Source: Betaproteobacteria bacterium
Lineage (GTDB): Bacteria > Pseudomonadota > Gammaproteobacteria > Burkholderiales > Rhodocyclaceae
Length of the DNA stretch: 59,375 nucleotides
Direction: 5' to 3'
NCBI GenBank assembly: GCA_016208415.1
Contig: JACQYB010000036.1
Location: 1-59,375, forward strand
Positions within the stretch are counted from its first letter, which is position 1. The number at the start of each line of letters is the position of its first letter. The position numbers were made by a program, and so were the translations under genes. Below the pieces are notes generated by a model. It worked only from the letters and a program-made list of their open reading frames with translations, was not told the DNA's origin and made no database searches. Shown piece after piece: positions 14,542 through 24,300 of the stretch.

Positions 14542-17376
14542 ATGGCTGACTCCCCGATCGCCCGCGAGCACCCCCCGCAACCCGTTGGGGATGCACCCGA
14601 GCGCCTGCTGGCACTGGCCCGGGACTTCGTCGCCGAAACCCATCCCGGCCGCAGCCTGCCCGTGACCCTGGACAGCCGCCTGGAGCGCGACCTGGGCCTG
14701 GACAGCCTGTCCCGGGTGGAACTGCTGCTGCGGGTGGCGGAGATCTTTGGCCGCACCCTGCCCGAGACGGCGGTGGGCGAGGTGGAACAACTGGGCGACA
14801 TCCTCGGCTACCTGGGCGCCGCGCCTGCCATCCCCACCACGCCTGCCGTACCTGTGACGCCAGCGCCGGCTGATGGCGAAGTGGTGGTGCCGGAGCACGC
14901 CACGACCCTGGTGGAGGTGCTGGAGTGGCATGCCGCGCGAGTGCCCGGGCGGCGCCACGTGCTGCTGCTGGGCGAGGGCGGCACGGCGGAGGAAATCAGC
15001 TACGGCGCGCTCCTTGAGGCCGCCCGCGGCGTGGCCACAGGGCTCATCGCGCGCGGCCTGCGTCCCGGCCAGACCGTGGCGCTGATGCTGCCCACCGGCC
15101 GCGACTACCTGGCCTGCTTCATGGGCGCCATGCTGGCCGGCGGCGTGCCGGTGCCCATCTACCCGCCGGCGCGGATGAAACAGGTCGAGGAGCATCTGCG
15201 CCGCCATGCCGGCATCCTCGCCAATGCCGGGGCGGCCTTCCTCGTCACCGTGCCCCAGGCGCGGGCCTTCGGCTGGCTGCTGGGCGCGGGCCGCGGCGGC
15301 CAGTGCGCCATCCTCACGCCGGACGAACTGGCCGTGCAGCCCCAGCCCGTCGCCCACCGGCCGAAGGCCGACGACCTGGCCTTCCTGCAATACACCTCCG
15401 GCAGCACCGGCGACCCCAAGGGGGTGATGCTCACCCACGCCAACCTGCTGGCCAACCTGCGCGCCATGGGCGCCACGGTGGGGGCGGGCGCTGCGGACAC
15501 CTTCGTGAGCTGGCTGCCCCTTTACCACGACATGGGTTTGATTGGCGCCTGGTTCGCGCCGCTGTACTTCGGTTTCCCGCTGGTGCTGATGTCGCCCCTG
15601 GCCTTCCTGGCGCGGCCGGCGCGCTGGCTGCAGGCCATCTCGCGGCACGGCGGCACGCTTTCGGCGGCGCCCAATTTCGCCTTCGACCTGTGTGTGCGCA
15701 AGATCCGCGACGAGGAACTCGAGGGCGTGGATCTGTCGTCGTGGCGCTACGCCCTCAACGGCGCCGAGCCGGTGAGCCCGGCCACGCTGGAATCCTTCGC
15801 CGCCCGCTTCGCTCGCTGGGGCCTGAAGCGCGAGGCGTTGAATCCCGCCTACGGCCTGGCGGAGTGCTCCGTGGGCCTGACGTTTCCGCCCCTGGGGCGC
15901 GGGCCGCGCCTGGACATCATCGACGCCGGGGTGCTGGCGGAGCGGGGCGTGGCCGAGCCTGCCGGCCACGAGGAACACGCCCTGCGCCTGCCGGGCTGCG
16001 GCTTCCCCATCCCCGGCCACGATCTGCGCATCCTCGGCGAGGACGGCCGTGCGCTGCCCGAGCGGCGCGTGGGCCGCATCGAGTTCCGCGGACCCTCCGC
16101 CACCGCCGGCTATTTCCGCAACCCCCAGGCCACGGCACGGCTGCTGCACGAGGGCTGGCTGGACACCGGCGACACCGGCTACCTGGCCGACGGCGAGCTG
16201 TTCGTCACCGGCCGCGTCAAGGACGTCATCATCCGCGGCGGGCGCAACATCTATCCCTACGAGCTGGAGCAGGCCGTGGGCGAACTGCCCGACGTGCGCC
16301 GCGGCTGCGTGGCGGTGTTCGGCGTGGCCGACGGCGTGGGCGCGACGGAGCGCCTGGTGGTGCTGGCCGAGACCCGCGAGACCGACGAAGGAAAGCGCGA
16401 GCGCCTGCGCACCCTCATCAACGACGCCGCGGTGGACGTGGTGGGCATGGCCGCCGACGAGGTGGTGCTGGCGCCGCCCTACACCGTGCTCAAGACTTCC
16501 AGCGGCAAGATCCGGCGCGCCGCCTCGCGCGAAGTCTACCTGCGCGGCGAGGTGGGCGCCGCGCTGCCGCCGGTGTGGCGGCAGATGCTGCGCCTGGCCC
16601 TGCCGGTGGCGCGGGCGCGCCTCGACCAGTGGCGCCGGCGCGCCGGTCCCTGGCTCTACGGCGCCTGGGCATGGCTGGCGCTGGTGGTGCTGGGCCTGCC
16701 GGTGGCGGCGGCCATCATCGCCCTGGGCCAGTCGCCGCGGGCGCAGCCCGGCCTGCGCCGGCTGGCGCACCTGGGCGCGCGCGCCTGGCTGGCCGCCGTG
16801 GCCCTCCCGGTGCAGGCCCGCGGGGTGGACCGCCTGCCCGCTCGCGGCCACATGCTGGTCGTCAACCACGCCAGCTACCTCGACGCCGTGATCCTGTTCG
16901 CCCTGCTGCCGCCGCGCGCCGCCCACGTCTTCGCCGCCAAGGCGGAGTTCGCCGCCGGATGGATCACCCGCCGCTTCTTTTCGGGGCTGGGCGGCCTGTT
17001 CGTGGAGCGCACCGAGGCGCGCCGCGGCGCCGACGACGTGGCCACCGCCACCCACCTGCTGCGCTGCGGCCACAGCATGGCCGTGTTCCCGGAAGGGACC
17101 TTCGGCCCCGAGGCCGGCCTGCGCGAATTCCGCATGGGCGCGTTTGTGGCCGCCGCCCGCGCCGGCGTGCCGGTCGTCCCCGCGGCGCTCACCGGCACCC
17201 GCGAGGCGCTGCGCGACGGCACCTGGTGGCTGCGCCGCCACCCGGTGTGCTTCACCGTCGGCGACGTGCTCATCCCCTCGGGGGACGACTGGTCCGAGGC
17301 GGCGCGGCTGCGCGAGGCGGCGCGGGCGGCGGTGCTGGGGATGTGCGGGGAGGAGGCAGGCGTTCCCGCTCACTGA
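14542..17376 (+). CDS. ACP / acyl-AMP ligase / acyltransferase fusion protein
   Basis: A 944-residue multidomain protein. Residues about 20-90 are an acyl carrier protein with the phosphopantetheine Ser55 in LGLDSLSRVE. Residues about 115-670 form an AMP-dependent acyl ligase of the fatty-acyl-AMP-ligase type: YTSGSTGDPKGVMLTHANLL near 284, then NPAYGLAECSVGLTF, DTGDTGYLADGELFVTGR and VKDVIIRGGRNIYPYELE. After a hydrophobic stretch (about 705-735), a PlsC-type acyltransferase carries NHASYLD near 775 and FPEGTFGPEAG near 849. It could activate a fatty acid, load it on its own ACP and transfer it to a lysophospholipid or other acceptor. Product unknown. Aas has the reverse domain order. Confidence 0.88.
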   Translation: MADSPIAREHPPQPVGDAPERLLALARDFVAETHPGRSLPVTLDSRLERDLGLDSLSRVELLLRVAEIFGRTLPETAVGEVEQLGDILGYLGAAPAIPTTPAVPVTPAPADGEVVVPEHATTLVEVLEWHAARVPGRRHVLLLGEGGTAEEISYGALLEAARGVATGLIARGLRPGQTVALMLPTGRDYLACFMGAMLAGGVPVPIYPPARMKQVEEHLRRHAGILANAGAAFLVTVPQARAFGWLLGAGRGGQCAILTPDELAVQPQPVAHRPKADDLAFLQYTSGSTGDPKGVMLTHANLLANLRAMGATVGAGAADTFVSWLPLYHDMGLIGAWFAPLYFGFPLVLMSPLAFLARPARWLQAISRHGGTLSAAPNFAFDLCVRKIRDEELEGVDLSSWRYALNGAEPVSPATLESFAARFARWGLKREALNPAYGLAECSVGLTFPPLGRGPRLDIIDAGVLAERGVAEPAGHEEHALRLPGCGFPIPGHDLRILGEDGRALPERRVGRIEFRGPSATAGYFRNPQATARLLHEGWLDTGDTGYLADGELFVTGRVKDVIIRGGRNIYPYELEQAVGELPDVRRGCVAVFGVADGVGATERLVVLAETRETDEGKRERLRTLINDAAVDVVGMAADEVVLAPPYTVLKTSSGKIRRAASREVYLRGEVGAALPPVWRQMLRLALPVARARLDQWRRRAGPWLYGAWAWLALVVLGLPVAAAIIALGQSPRAQPGLRRLAHLGARAWLAAVALPVQARGVDRLPARGHMLVVNHASYLDAVILFALLPPRAAHVFAAKAEFAAGWITRRFFSGLGGLFVERTEARRGADDVATATHLLRCGHSMAVFPEGTFGPEAGLREFRMGAFVAAARAGVPVVPAALTGTREALRDGTWWLRRHPVCFTVGDVLIPSGDDWSEAARLREAARAAVLGMCGEEAGVPAH

Positions 17377-17560
17377 ACTTGCGGCATGCGCCTTTCGTCG
17401 TCATCCCCACGGTGGATCGCGGGTGCGACTCAAACCGATGTGGAAATGCGGCCCCGTTCCCGGCCGGAACAACGGGCCAGGGGGATGGGTTGCCCGGCAT
17501 GGATTCCCGCTCTTGTTGCGCTGACTGCTGAAGAGTCCTTTGGGTTCGACCCGCCGTGGG

Positions 17561-17750
17561 TGGGGGTGAGGCGGGCCGGCCCGGGTCCTCATGCGCTCTG
17601 CGGCCTTCGGCTGCCCTCAGCGGGTGACGGCGGACCGGCCGGGTCCGCAAACTCGGCTTCGCCTCGGACAGCGGACCCGGATCCCCCGGTCCGCCGTCAC
17701 CCGCTTCGGCTTGACCGAAATCGGACCCGCGCCGGCCCGCCTCGCCCCCA
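17561..17750. repeat. 190-bp palindromic element with nested inverted repeats
   Basis: The outer arms 17561-17588 and 17723-17750 match as inverted copies at 26 of 28 bases. Inner arms 17620-17636 and 17688-17704 (GCGGGTGACGGCGGACC) match perfectly, with a further nine-base pair, CCGGGTCCG, at 17639-17647 and 17672-17680. The whole could fold into one long hairpin. It resembles a non-autonomous intergenic repeat; no transposase is associated. Confidence 0.65.
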
Positions 17751-17997
17751 TGGAACGCCGGTGGCATACCACGGGTTTGAATAGCGGCGGTTGATTCGCG
17801 GCACCGCTCGCAATGACCACCGCGGCATGCGCCGGAAGACCAACAAACCCTCGCACCGCGACCACCCAGCGCAAGCAAACCCGCGAAGGTTTTTCTTCCA
17901 CACGAACCCAACCCCACTTCGGCCCACGCTGGCAATCCACATCAGATTGAATCGCAGCCGTGAATCGACCGCTCCCCGGAGCGCCTCATGCCCCCCA

Positions 17998-18006
17998 TGC
18001 TACAAT
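17998..18006 (+). promoter_or_regulatory. Extended -10 box before glyA
   Basis: TGCTACAAT at 17998-18006 is a good extended -10 element 30 bases before the glyA ATG. No TTGACA-like -35 is visible at 17 bases, which an extended -10 can tolerate. The same TGnTACAAT box ends the CRISPR repeat. Confidence 0.45.
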
Positions 18007-18036
18007 TCCGCTCCCTCCCCGGAGCTTGCGCCCATC

Positions 18037-19124
18037 ATGTTTTCCTCCCACAGCACCCTCGCCAAAGTCGATCCCGAAGTCTGGCAGGCGATCCAGTCCG
18101 AGAACCGCCGGCAGGAAGATCACATCGAGCTGATCGCCTCGGAGAACTACGTCTCCCACGCGGTGCTGGAGGCCCAGGGTTCGCAACTGACCAACAAGTA
18201 CGCCGAGGGCTATCCGGGCAAGCGCTACTACGGCGGCTGCGAATTCGTGGATATCGCCGAACAACTGGCGATCGACCGGGCGAAGAGTGGTTCAACGTCG
18301 TCGCCTACGGGTTGAACGAGAAGGAAGAAATCGACTACGACCGCATGGAGGCGCTGGCCCACGAGCACAAGCCGCGGCTGATCATCGCCGGTGCTTCGGC
18401 TTACGCCCTGCGCATCGACTTCGAGCGCTTCGCCAAGGTGGCGAAGGCCGTGGGCGCGGTGTTCATGGTGGACATGGCCCACTACGCCGGACTGATTGCC
18501 GCCGGCTTCTATCCCAATCCGGTGCCCCACGCCGACGTCGTGACCACCACCACCCACAAGACGCTTCGCGGTCCGCGCGGCGGCCTGATCCTGATGAAGG
18601 CCGAGCACGAGAAGGCGATCAATTCCGCCATCTTCCCCGGCCTGCAGGGTGGCCCGCTGATGCACGTCATCGCCGGCAAGGCCGTGGCGCTGAAAGAGGC
18701 GATGAAGCCGGAGTTCCGCAACTACCAGGAGCAGGTCATCGACAACGCCCGTGTCATGACGCGCGTGCTGTCGGAGGAGCGCGGCCTGCGCATCGTTTCC
18801 GGGCGCACCGAGAGCCACGTCTTCCTCGTGGATCTGCGCGCCAAGAACATCACCGGCAAGGAGGCCGAGGCCGTGTTGGGAAGCGCCCACCTGACGGTGA
18901 ACAAGAACGCCATCCCCAATGATCCGCAGAAGCCCTTCGTCACGTCCGGCATCCGCATCGGCACGCCGGCCATGACCACCCGCGGCTTCACCGAGATCGA
19001 GGCCGAGCAGGTGGCACACCTCATCGCCGACGTGCTGGACGCGCCAGGCGACGAGGCCGTCATCGAGCGCGTGCGCGCTCGGGTGGCGGAGCTGTGCAAG
19101 CGCTTCCCGGTGTATGGCGCCTAG
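18037..19124 (+). pseudogene. glyA: Serine hydroxymethyltransferase, disrupted by an internal deletion
   Basis: GlyA interconverts serine and glycine with tetrahydrofolate. The first 83 codons (18037-18285) match the family up to [10 protein letters not shown]; the rest resumes at 18288 in another frame with [18 protein letters not shown] and continues normally through the PLP lysine region ([16 protein letters not shown]) to the stop. About 55 residues are missing, including the normally invariant SGSQAN phosphate-binding loop and the GGHLTHG segment. With them the total would be about 416 residues, the usual length. The net loss is about 163 bp and shifts the frame, so no active enzyme can be made from this sequence. 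A real deletion or an assembly error are both possible. Confidence 0.88.
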
Positions 19125-19285
19125 CAGCCTGTCGGACTTGAGACTGATCTACTGCGCCGGTGGGAGAGCGGTCCATTTTTCCCCGATTCTTCGTTGCATA
19201 GCCCCACTATGCGCCTCAGCATCGGGAAAAACTGTCCTCGCTCTCCCACTCGGCTCGCTACGATCGCTCAAGTCCGACAGGCTGC
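19124..19285. repeat. 162-bp palindromic intergenic element after glyA
   Basis: The ends 19124-19142 and 19267-19285 are perfect 19-base inverted repeats (GCAGCCTGTCGGACTTGAG). Inside, GGTGGGAGAGCG near 19159 pairs imperfectly with the complement near 19240-19250, and GCATAG/CTATGC lies at the centre. The left end starts at the last base of the glyA stop codon. This looks like a MITE- or REP-like element, or a large terminator-like fold. Confidence 0.75.
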
Positions 19286-19401
19286 CAGCGGCGCCCGCCT
19301 GGCATCTTGCGCCGCCACCGTTGCATCGGGCGCGCGCCTGCGCCCGCACCGGCCGGGCGCCGAACGCCCACCGGCGTACCTCTCCGTGAGCGGCAACGGT
19401 C

Positions 19402-19875
19402 ATGAAATGCCCGTTCTGCGGTGATCGCGACACCCAGGTGGTGGACACGCGCGAGAACGAGGACGGCGACATCGTGCGCCGACGGCGTCGCTGCCCGCGC
19501 TGCGAGAAGCGCTTCACCACCTTCGAGCGCGTCGAACTCAAGCTGCCGCAGATCGTCAAGCGCGACGGCAGCCGCGTGGACTTCGACCGCGACAAGCTCA
19601 AGGCCAGCATGACGCTGGCGCTGCGCAAGCGCCCCGTTCCCATGGAGGCGGTGGAGGCGGCCATCGGCCAAATCGAGGAGCGCCTGCTCACCCTGGGCGG
19701 GCGCGAAGTCCCCAGCGTGCAGGTGGGCGAACTGGTGATGCGCGAACTGCGCAAGCTGGACAAGATCGCCTACGTGCGCTTCGCCTCGGTGTATCGCAAC
19801 TTCGCTGACGTGGATGAGTTCTCCGAGGTGGTGCGCGAAGTGCGCGGGCCGCGCCCGCCGCGCTCCCGGGAGTGA
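19402..19875 (+). CDS. nrdR: Transcriptional repressor NrdR
   Basis: A 157-residue NrdR, the zinc- and nucleotide-binding repressor of ribonucleotide reductase genes. The N-terminal zinc ribbon is [19 protein letters not shown] with the second pair in [17 protein letters not shown]. The ATP-cone domain follows (about 49-139) with [15 protein letters not shown] and, further on, [16 protein letters not shown]. Length is normal. It lies between glyA and ribD, a standard betaproteobacterial order, and its stop overlaps the GTG start of ribD. Confidence 0.96.
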   Translation: MKCPFCGDRDTQVVDTRENEDGDIVRRRRRCPRCEKRFTTFERVELKLPQIVKRDGSRVDFDRDKLKASMTLALRKRPVPMEAVEAAIGQIEERLLTLGGREVPSVQVGELVMRELRKLDKIAYVRFASVYRNFADVDEFSEVVREVRGPRPPRSRE

Positions 19876-20984
19876 GGGGCGTGAGCATCCCCCGCGGCCC
19901 CTTTTCCGCCGCTGACCACGGCCACATGGCCCGCGCCCTGCAACTGGCGCGGCGCGGGCTCTTTACCACCACCCCCAATCCCCGGGTCGGCTGCGTGCTG
20001 GTGCGCGACGGCCGCGTCGTGGCGGAGGGCTGGCACGAGCGCGCCGGACTGCCCCACGCCGAGGTGCTGGCCCTGCAGGCTGCGGGTGAAGCGGCGCGTG
20101 GCGCCACCGCCTACGTCAGCCTCGAACCCTGCGCCCACCACGGCCGCACACCACCCTGCGCGGAGGCCCTGCTTGCGGCGGGCGTGGCGCGAGTCGTGGC
20201 GGCGATGGAAGACCCCAACCCGCTGGTGGCGGGGCAGGGGCTCGCGCGCCTGGCCGGGGGCGGCGTGGCGGTGGCCTGGGGACTGCTGGAGGCCGAGGCG
20301 CGGGAACTGAACATCGGTTTCGTCGCCCGCATGTCCCGCAGCCGGCCATGGCTGCGGCTCAAGACCGCCGCCAGCCTGGACGGCAAGACGGCGCTGCTCA
20401 ACGGCCGCAGCCAGTGGATCACCGGACCCGACGCGCGTCGCGACGCCCATGCCTGGCGGGCGCGCTCCTGCGCCGTGCTCACCGGCATCGGCACGGTGCG
20501 CGACGACGATCCGCGCCTGACGGTGCGGGACGTGCCCACCACCCGCCAACCCCTGCGGGTGGTGGTGGATGGTCGCCTGGAAACGCCGCTCGAGGCCCAG
20601 GTGCTGGCCGGGGGCAACGCGCTGGTAGTGGGCGCCGCGGGCAATTCCGCCCGCAAGGCCGCGCTGCGCGAGCACGGCGCGGAGGTAATGCTGTTGCCCG
20701 ACGCGGCCGGCAGGGTGGATCTGGCGCTTCTCATGCAGCATCTGGCCGCTCGTGGCATCAACGAGGTGCTGGTGGAGGCGGGCTTCAGGCTCAACGGCGC
20801 TCTGCTTGAGGCCGGAATCGTGGATGAACTGCTGCTCTACCTTGCCCCCTGCCTGGTGGGCGACGCCGCCCGGGGCATGTTCAACCTGCCGGCACTGGAA
20901 GACCTCTCGGGCCGCCGCGACCTGCTCCTTCAAGACGTGCGCAAGATCGGCGCGGACCTGCGCATCGTCGCCCGCCTGGCCTGA
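19872..20984 (+). CDS. ribD: Bifunctional riboflavin biosynthesis deaminase/reductase RibD
   Basis: A 370-residue RibD that carries out the second and third steps of riboflavin synthesis. The deaminase domain (about 15-155) has the zinc motifs HAEVLAL and [20 protein letters not shown]; the reductase domain (about 160-370) has [35 protein letters not shown] and [20 protein letters not shown]. The start is a GTG at 19872-19874 that overlaps the nrdR stop; another GTG lies three codons later. Coupling with nrdR suggests cotranscription. Confidence 0.95.
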   Translation: MRGVSIPRGPFSAADHGHMARALQLARRGLFTTTPNPRVGCVLVRDGRVVAEGWHERAGLPHAEVLALQAAGEAARGATAYVSLEPCAHHGRTPPCAEALLAAGVARVVAAMEDPNPLVAGQGLARLAGGGVAVAWGLLEAEARELNIGFVARMSRSRPWLRLKTAASLDGKTALLNGRSQWITGPDARRDAHAWRARSCAVLTGIGTVRDDDPRLTVRDVPTTRQPLRVVVDGRLETPLEAQVLAGGNALVVGAAGNSARKAALREHGAEVMLLPDAAGRVDLALLMQHLAARGINEVLVEAGFRLNGALLEAGIVDELLLYLAPCLVGDAARGMFNLPALEDLSGRRDLLLQDVRKIGADLRIVARLA

Positions 20985-21392
20985 TCCTCTCGCCCCTGCG
21001 TGAGATGTCTCCGGTCACCGCCGGGGTACAGTTGTCTCATGGCGCGTTCACGCCGGATGGGGGACGAGGCGTGACTTTTCACACACATTTACGTGCCGGA
21101 AGCCGGGTTGATCCCAAGTACGTATTGACCTCTCCGGGGAAAAAAGAGTAGCGTATTCCGAGGGTAATGCTTACCTTTTCAGTCAGTGCCGACAAAGCAC
21201 TCGTAGCAAGCTGAAATAAAACAATAAACCATCGTCCAACTGCGCGCAGGTCGCTCGGGAAATGGGGTGCAACATGCGGGAGGGTAGCCGGCCTTACGGT
21301 ATGCGGATCGCGGCGCGATCGCGCGGCCATGGCTCTGGTTTCGTCCGGCGGTGCAGCTCGATCCAGGCGGGTGCGCGCATTGCGGGGGCACC
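20985..21392. other. 400-bp regulatory interval before the surface-protein locus
   Basis: No gene is supported. The middle part (about 21060-21240) is markedly more AT-rich than its surroundings. A TTGACC at 21125-21130 could be a -35 box, with only a weak -10 about 17 bases on. Near the end, GGTAGCCGGCC with TTACGG forms a small hairpin. The long leader implies regulation of the downstream genes, but I cannot name the element. Confidence 0.4.
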
Positions 21393-24300
21393 GTGAACTC
21401 CAGCCGATTTGTCCGTCTCTTCCTTGCCAGTCTGCTCCTCGGCTTCCATGCCGCGCCGGCGCTGTCCCAACAGTGCGCCACGCCGGGGCGCGACGGCTCC
21501 CCGACCATCGCCGGGGTCGTCAATACCTACTACGTCGGCGCCGGGGTGGCACCTGCCGGGGGCAACTCGGTGACGGTGGCGGGGACGGCGGGTCGCGGCG
21601 CTGTGGCCACATTGGCGGCCGGCGACCTGATCCTCGTCATGCAGATGCAGGACGGCACCGACATGATCGTCGCCCAGGGGAGCAGCTACGGCAGCATCGA
21701 ACCGGCCAAGTCCCCGGCAGGCAGGTACGAGTTCGCGGTGGTCACGGGGGTGGCGGGCAACACCATCGGCGTGGCGACGCCGCTGCGCAATACCTACCAT
21801 CAGGATCCGGCCGTCAACAAGACCTTCCAGGTGGTGCGCGTGCCGCAGTATCAGGCGGCCTCGATTGCCGGGACGGTGACTTCCGCACCCTGGGACGGGC
21901 TGAGTGGCGGCCTGGTGGTGCTGGACGTGGTGGGGCAGCTCACCGTCGGCGGCAGCATCGATGTCTCCCGCCAGGGTTTCCGCGGCGGCGGCTGGCGCGC
22001 GGCCGCCGGTGCCGGACCCGGTTTCAGTGAATTCACCTATTTCGAGCCCATGCCCCTGGGCGCCCACGGCATGAAAGGCGAGGGCTTCGCCGGCACGCCC
22101 GACGTGGTGCGCGAATACGGCGTCGTGCCCGCCACGGTGACGCTGGTGGCCACGGGCCGGACCTACGCCGGCGGTTCGCTGGGTCGCGGCGCGGCGACCC
22201 AGGCGGGAGGCGGCGGCAACGACGGTTTCCCGGCCACGAACGAAGAGAACTCCGGCGGCGGCGGGGGTGGCAACGGCGGCGTGGGTGGCCACGGCGGCTA
22301 CAACTGGTCGCGTTTCGGTACTCCGATCGTCGTCGGGGGAGGGGTCGGCGGCATCGGCGGACGGGGGCGCGCGGACTTTCTCGGCGGTTCGTCCAGCGCG
22401 GCCGGATTTGCCTTCCTCGGCGGCGGCGGTGGCGCGGGGACATCCAACAACCTTCCCGGCAACCCCAACAGCAGCGGTGCGGGCGGTGGCGGCATCGTCG
22501 TCGTGCGGGCCGGTTCGATTGCTGGCGCCGGCTCGATCATCGCCGACGGCGCGGCCGCGCCAGACATCGTGACGACGGGCGGGCAGTGTGCGGCGGGCGA
22601 TTTCGCCCAATGCGATGCCTCGGGCGGCGGCGGGGCAGGCGGCAGCGTGGTTCTCATTTCTCGCGATGCGGCGAGCGTGGGCGGTGTCGTTGCGCGCGGC
22701 GGCAATGGCGGCAGCCTGGTGGGCGTCGAGCATGGGCCGGGCGGCGGCGGGGGTGGGGGCTTCAGTTTCCGTACGCCCAACATTTCCACTGCCGTGAACC
22801 TGGCGGGCGGGCCCAACGGCACCGTCGCCGGGGGGTTGCTGGCGCCGAACTACGGGGCTACGGGTGGTGGTTCGGGCGTGGCGGCCAGTGGTGCCGCGCC
22901 CGACCTGGGCGCCCTGGCAGGCTCCGAATGCCGGCCGGCCATCGATGTCGTCAAGGCCGCCGGAACGGTCAGCGGCGCGGCGGCCACGGCCCCGGCGGCG
23001 GCCTTCGAGGTGCCCTACACGATCCGCATGCGCAACACCGGTGCGGTGGCGCTGGGCAACGTCCAGGTGGTGGATAACCTGGCGGCGACGTTCGTCACAG
23101 GAAGTCCGGCCACCGCCATCCGTGCCGGCTCCTTTGTCGTGACGCCCGCGGGCGGTGCCACGGCGGGGCAATGCGCCGGGCCGGCGGCGGCCTACGACGG
23201 TCGCGTCAATCTCACCCTGCTGCGCGGCGACCAGACGCTGCAGCCCGGCCAGGGCTGCGACGTGGCCTTCGGCGTCGTGGTGACCTATCCGGCCGCGGCC
23301 AGCGTGCCCACCGATGCCCAGAACAACAGCGCCTACGCCAGCTCGGCACCGACGCCGAATGCCGGCGGCAGCTTCACCGGCGCGACCTGGACGCCGCCGG
23401 CCGGCGCCACCGTGACGGATCGCTCCACCAACAGCGCCACCCCGCCCACGGCACCCAATGCCGACACGCCCACGCCCACGCCGGTCATGGTGGGCAACTC
23501 CGGCATCACCGGCAAGGCGTGGCGCGACACCAACCACAACCGCAGCTTCGACGCCGGCGAGGCGCCGCTGGCGGGCTGGAGGGTGCAGGTGTTCCGCGGC
23601 ACCGGAACCACGCCGGTGGCGGAAACCACCACCGATGCGGCGGGCAATTACCAGTTTGCCGCCCTGCCGCCTTCCACTCCCGGCAATACGGCCACGAACT
23701 ACGCCGTGCGCTTCCTCAGCCCCACCGGCGAGATCTTCGGTACGCCGGTGTCCGCGGATCCGGTGCCGGCGCGCAACGGCACCATCGGCCAATTCGGCAT
23801 CGAGGGCCTGGCCCTGGTGCCCGGAGCGGCCACCATCAACCAGGATCTGCCGCTGGACCCGCAGGGCGTGGTCTATGACTCGGCCACGCGCCAGCCGGTG
23901 GCCGGCGCCAGTGTCACGGTGACTGGGCCGGCCGGCTTCGACCCGGCCACCCACCTGTTCGGCGGCGCGGGCAGTCAGACCGTCACCACGGCGGCCACGG
24001 GCGAGTACCAGTTCCTCCTCATGCCCACGGCGCCCGCCGGCACCTACACGCTGACCGTGTCGGCGCCCAACTTCACGGCCCCCTCGGCGCTGATCCCGCC
24101 CCAGGCCACCGCCCTGGATCCCACCGGTGGTCCCAGCCCCTATCTGGTCCAGGCCCAGGCAGCGCCTCCCTCCGGTGCACAGCCCACCATCTATTACCTG
24201 GCGCTGAGCTTGGCGCCGGGCGACCCCAACATCGTGAACAACCACATCCCGGTGGATCCGCTGGTGGCCGCGCAGGCGTTGTTCATCCAGAAGCAGGTGG

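Larger units (their letters stand above)
17377..18036. other. 660-bp intergenic region before glyA
   Basis: No gene is supported here. The stretch contains a long palindromic element (17561-17750, listed separately) and, near its end, the predicted glyA promoter. Short ORFs on both strands are GC-driven and unlike known proteins. Confidence 0.5.

Noticed and set aside
20985-21060. End of an insertion sequence with TGAGATGTCT / TTGTCTCA arms
   Set aside because: The inverted match is short and imperfect, and no transposase or second end is present.
21230-21320. Cyclic-di-GMP (GEMM-I) riboswitch before the surface locus
   Set aside because: GGTAGCCGG with TTACGG resembles one conserved piece, but the other core elements (CAAAC and GACGCAAAGC) are missing and the spacing does not fit.
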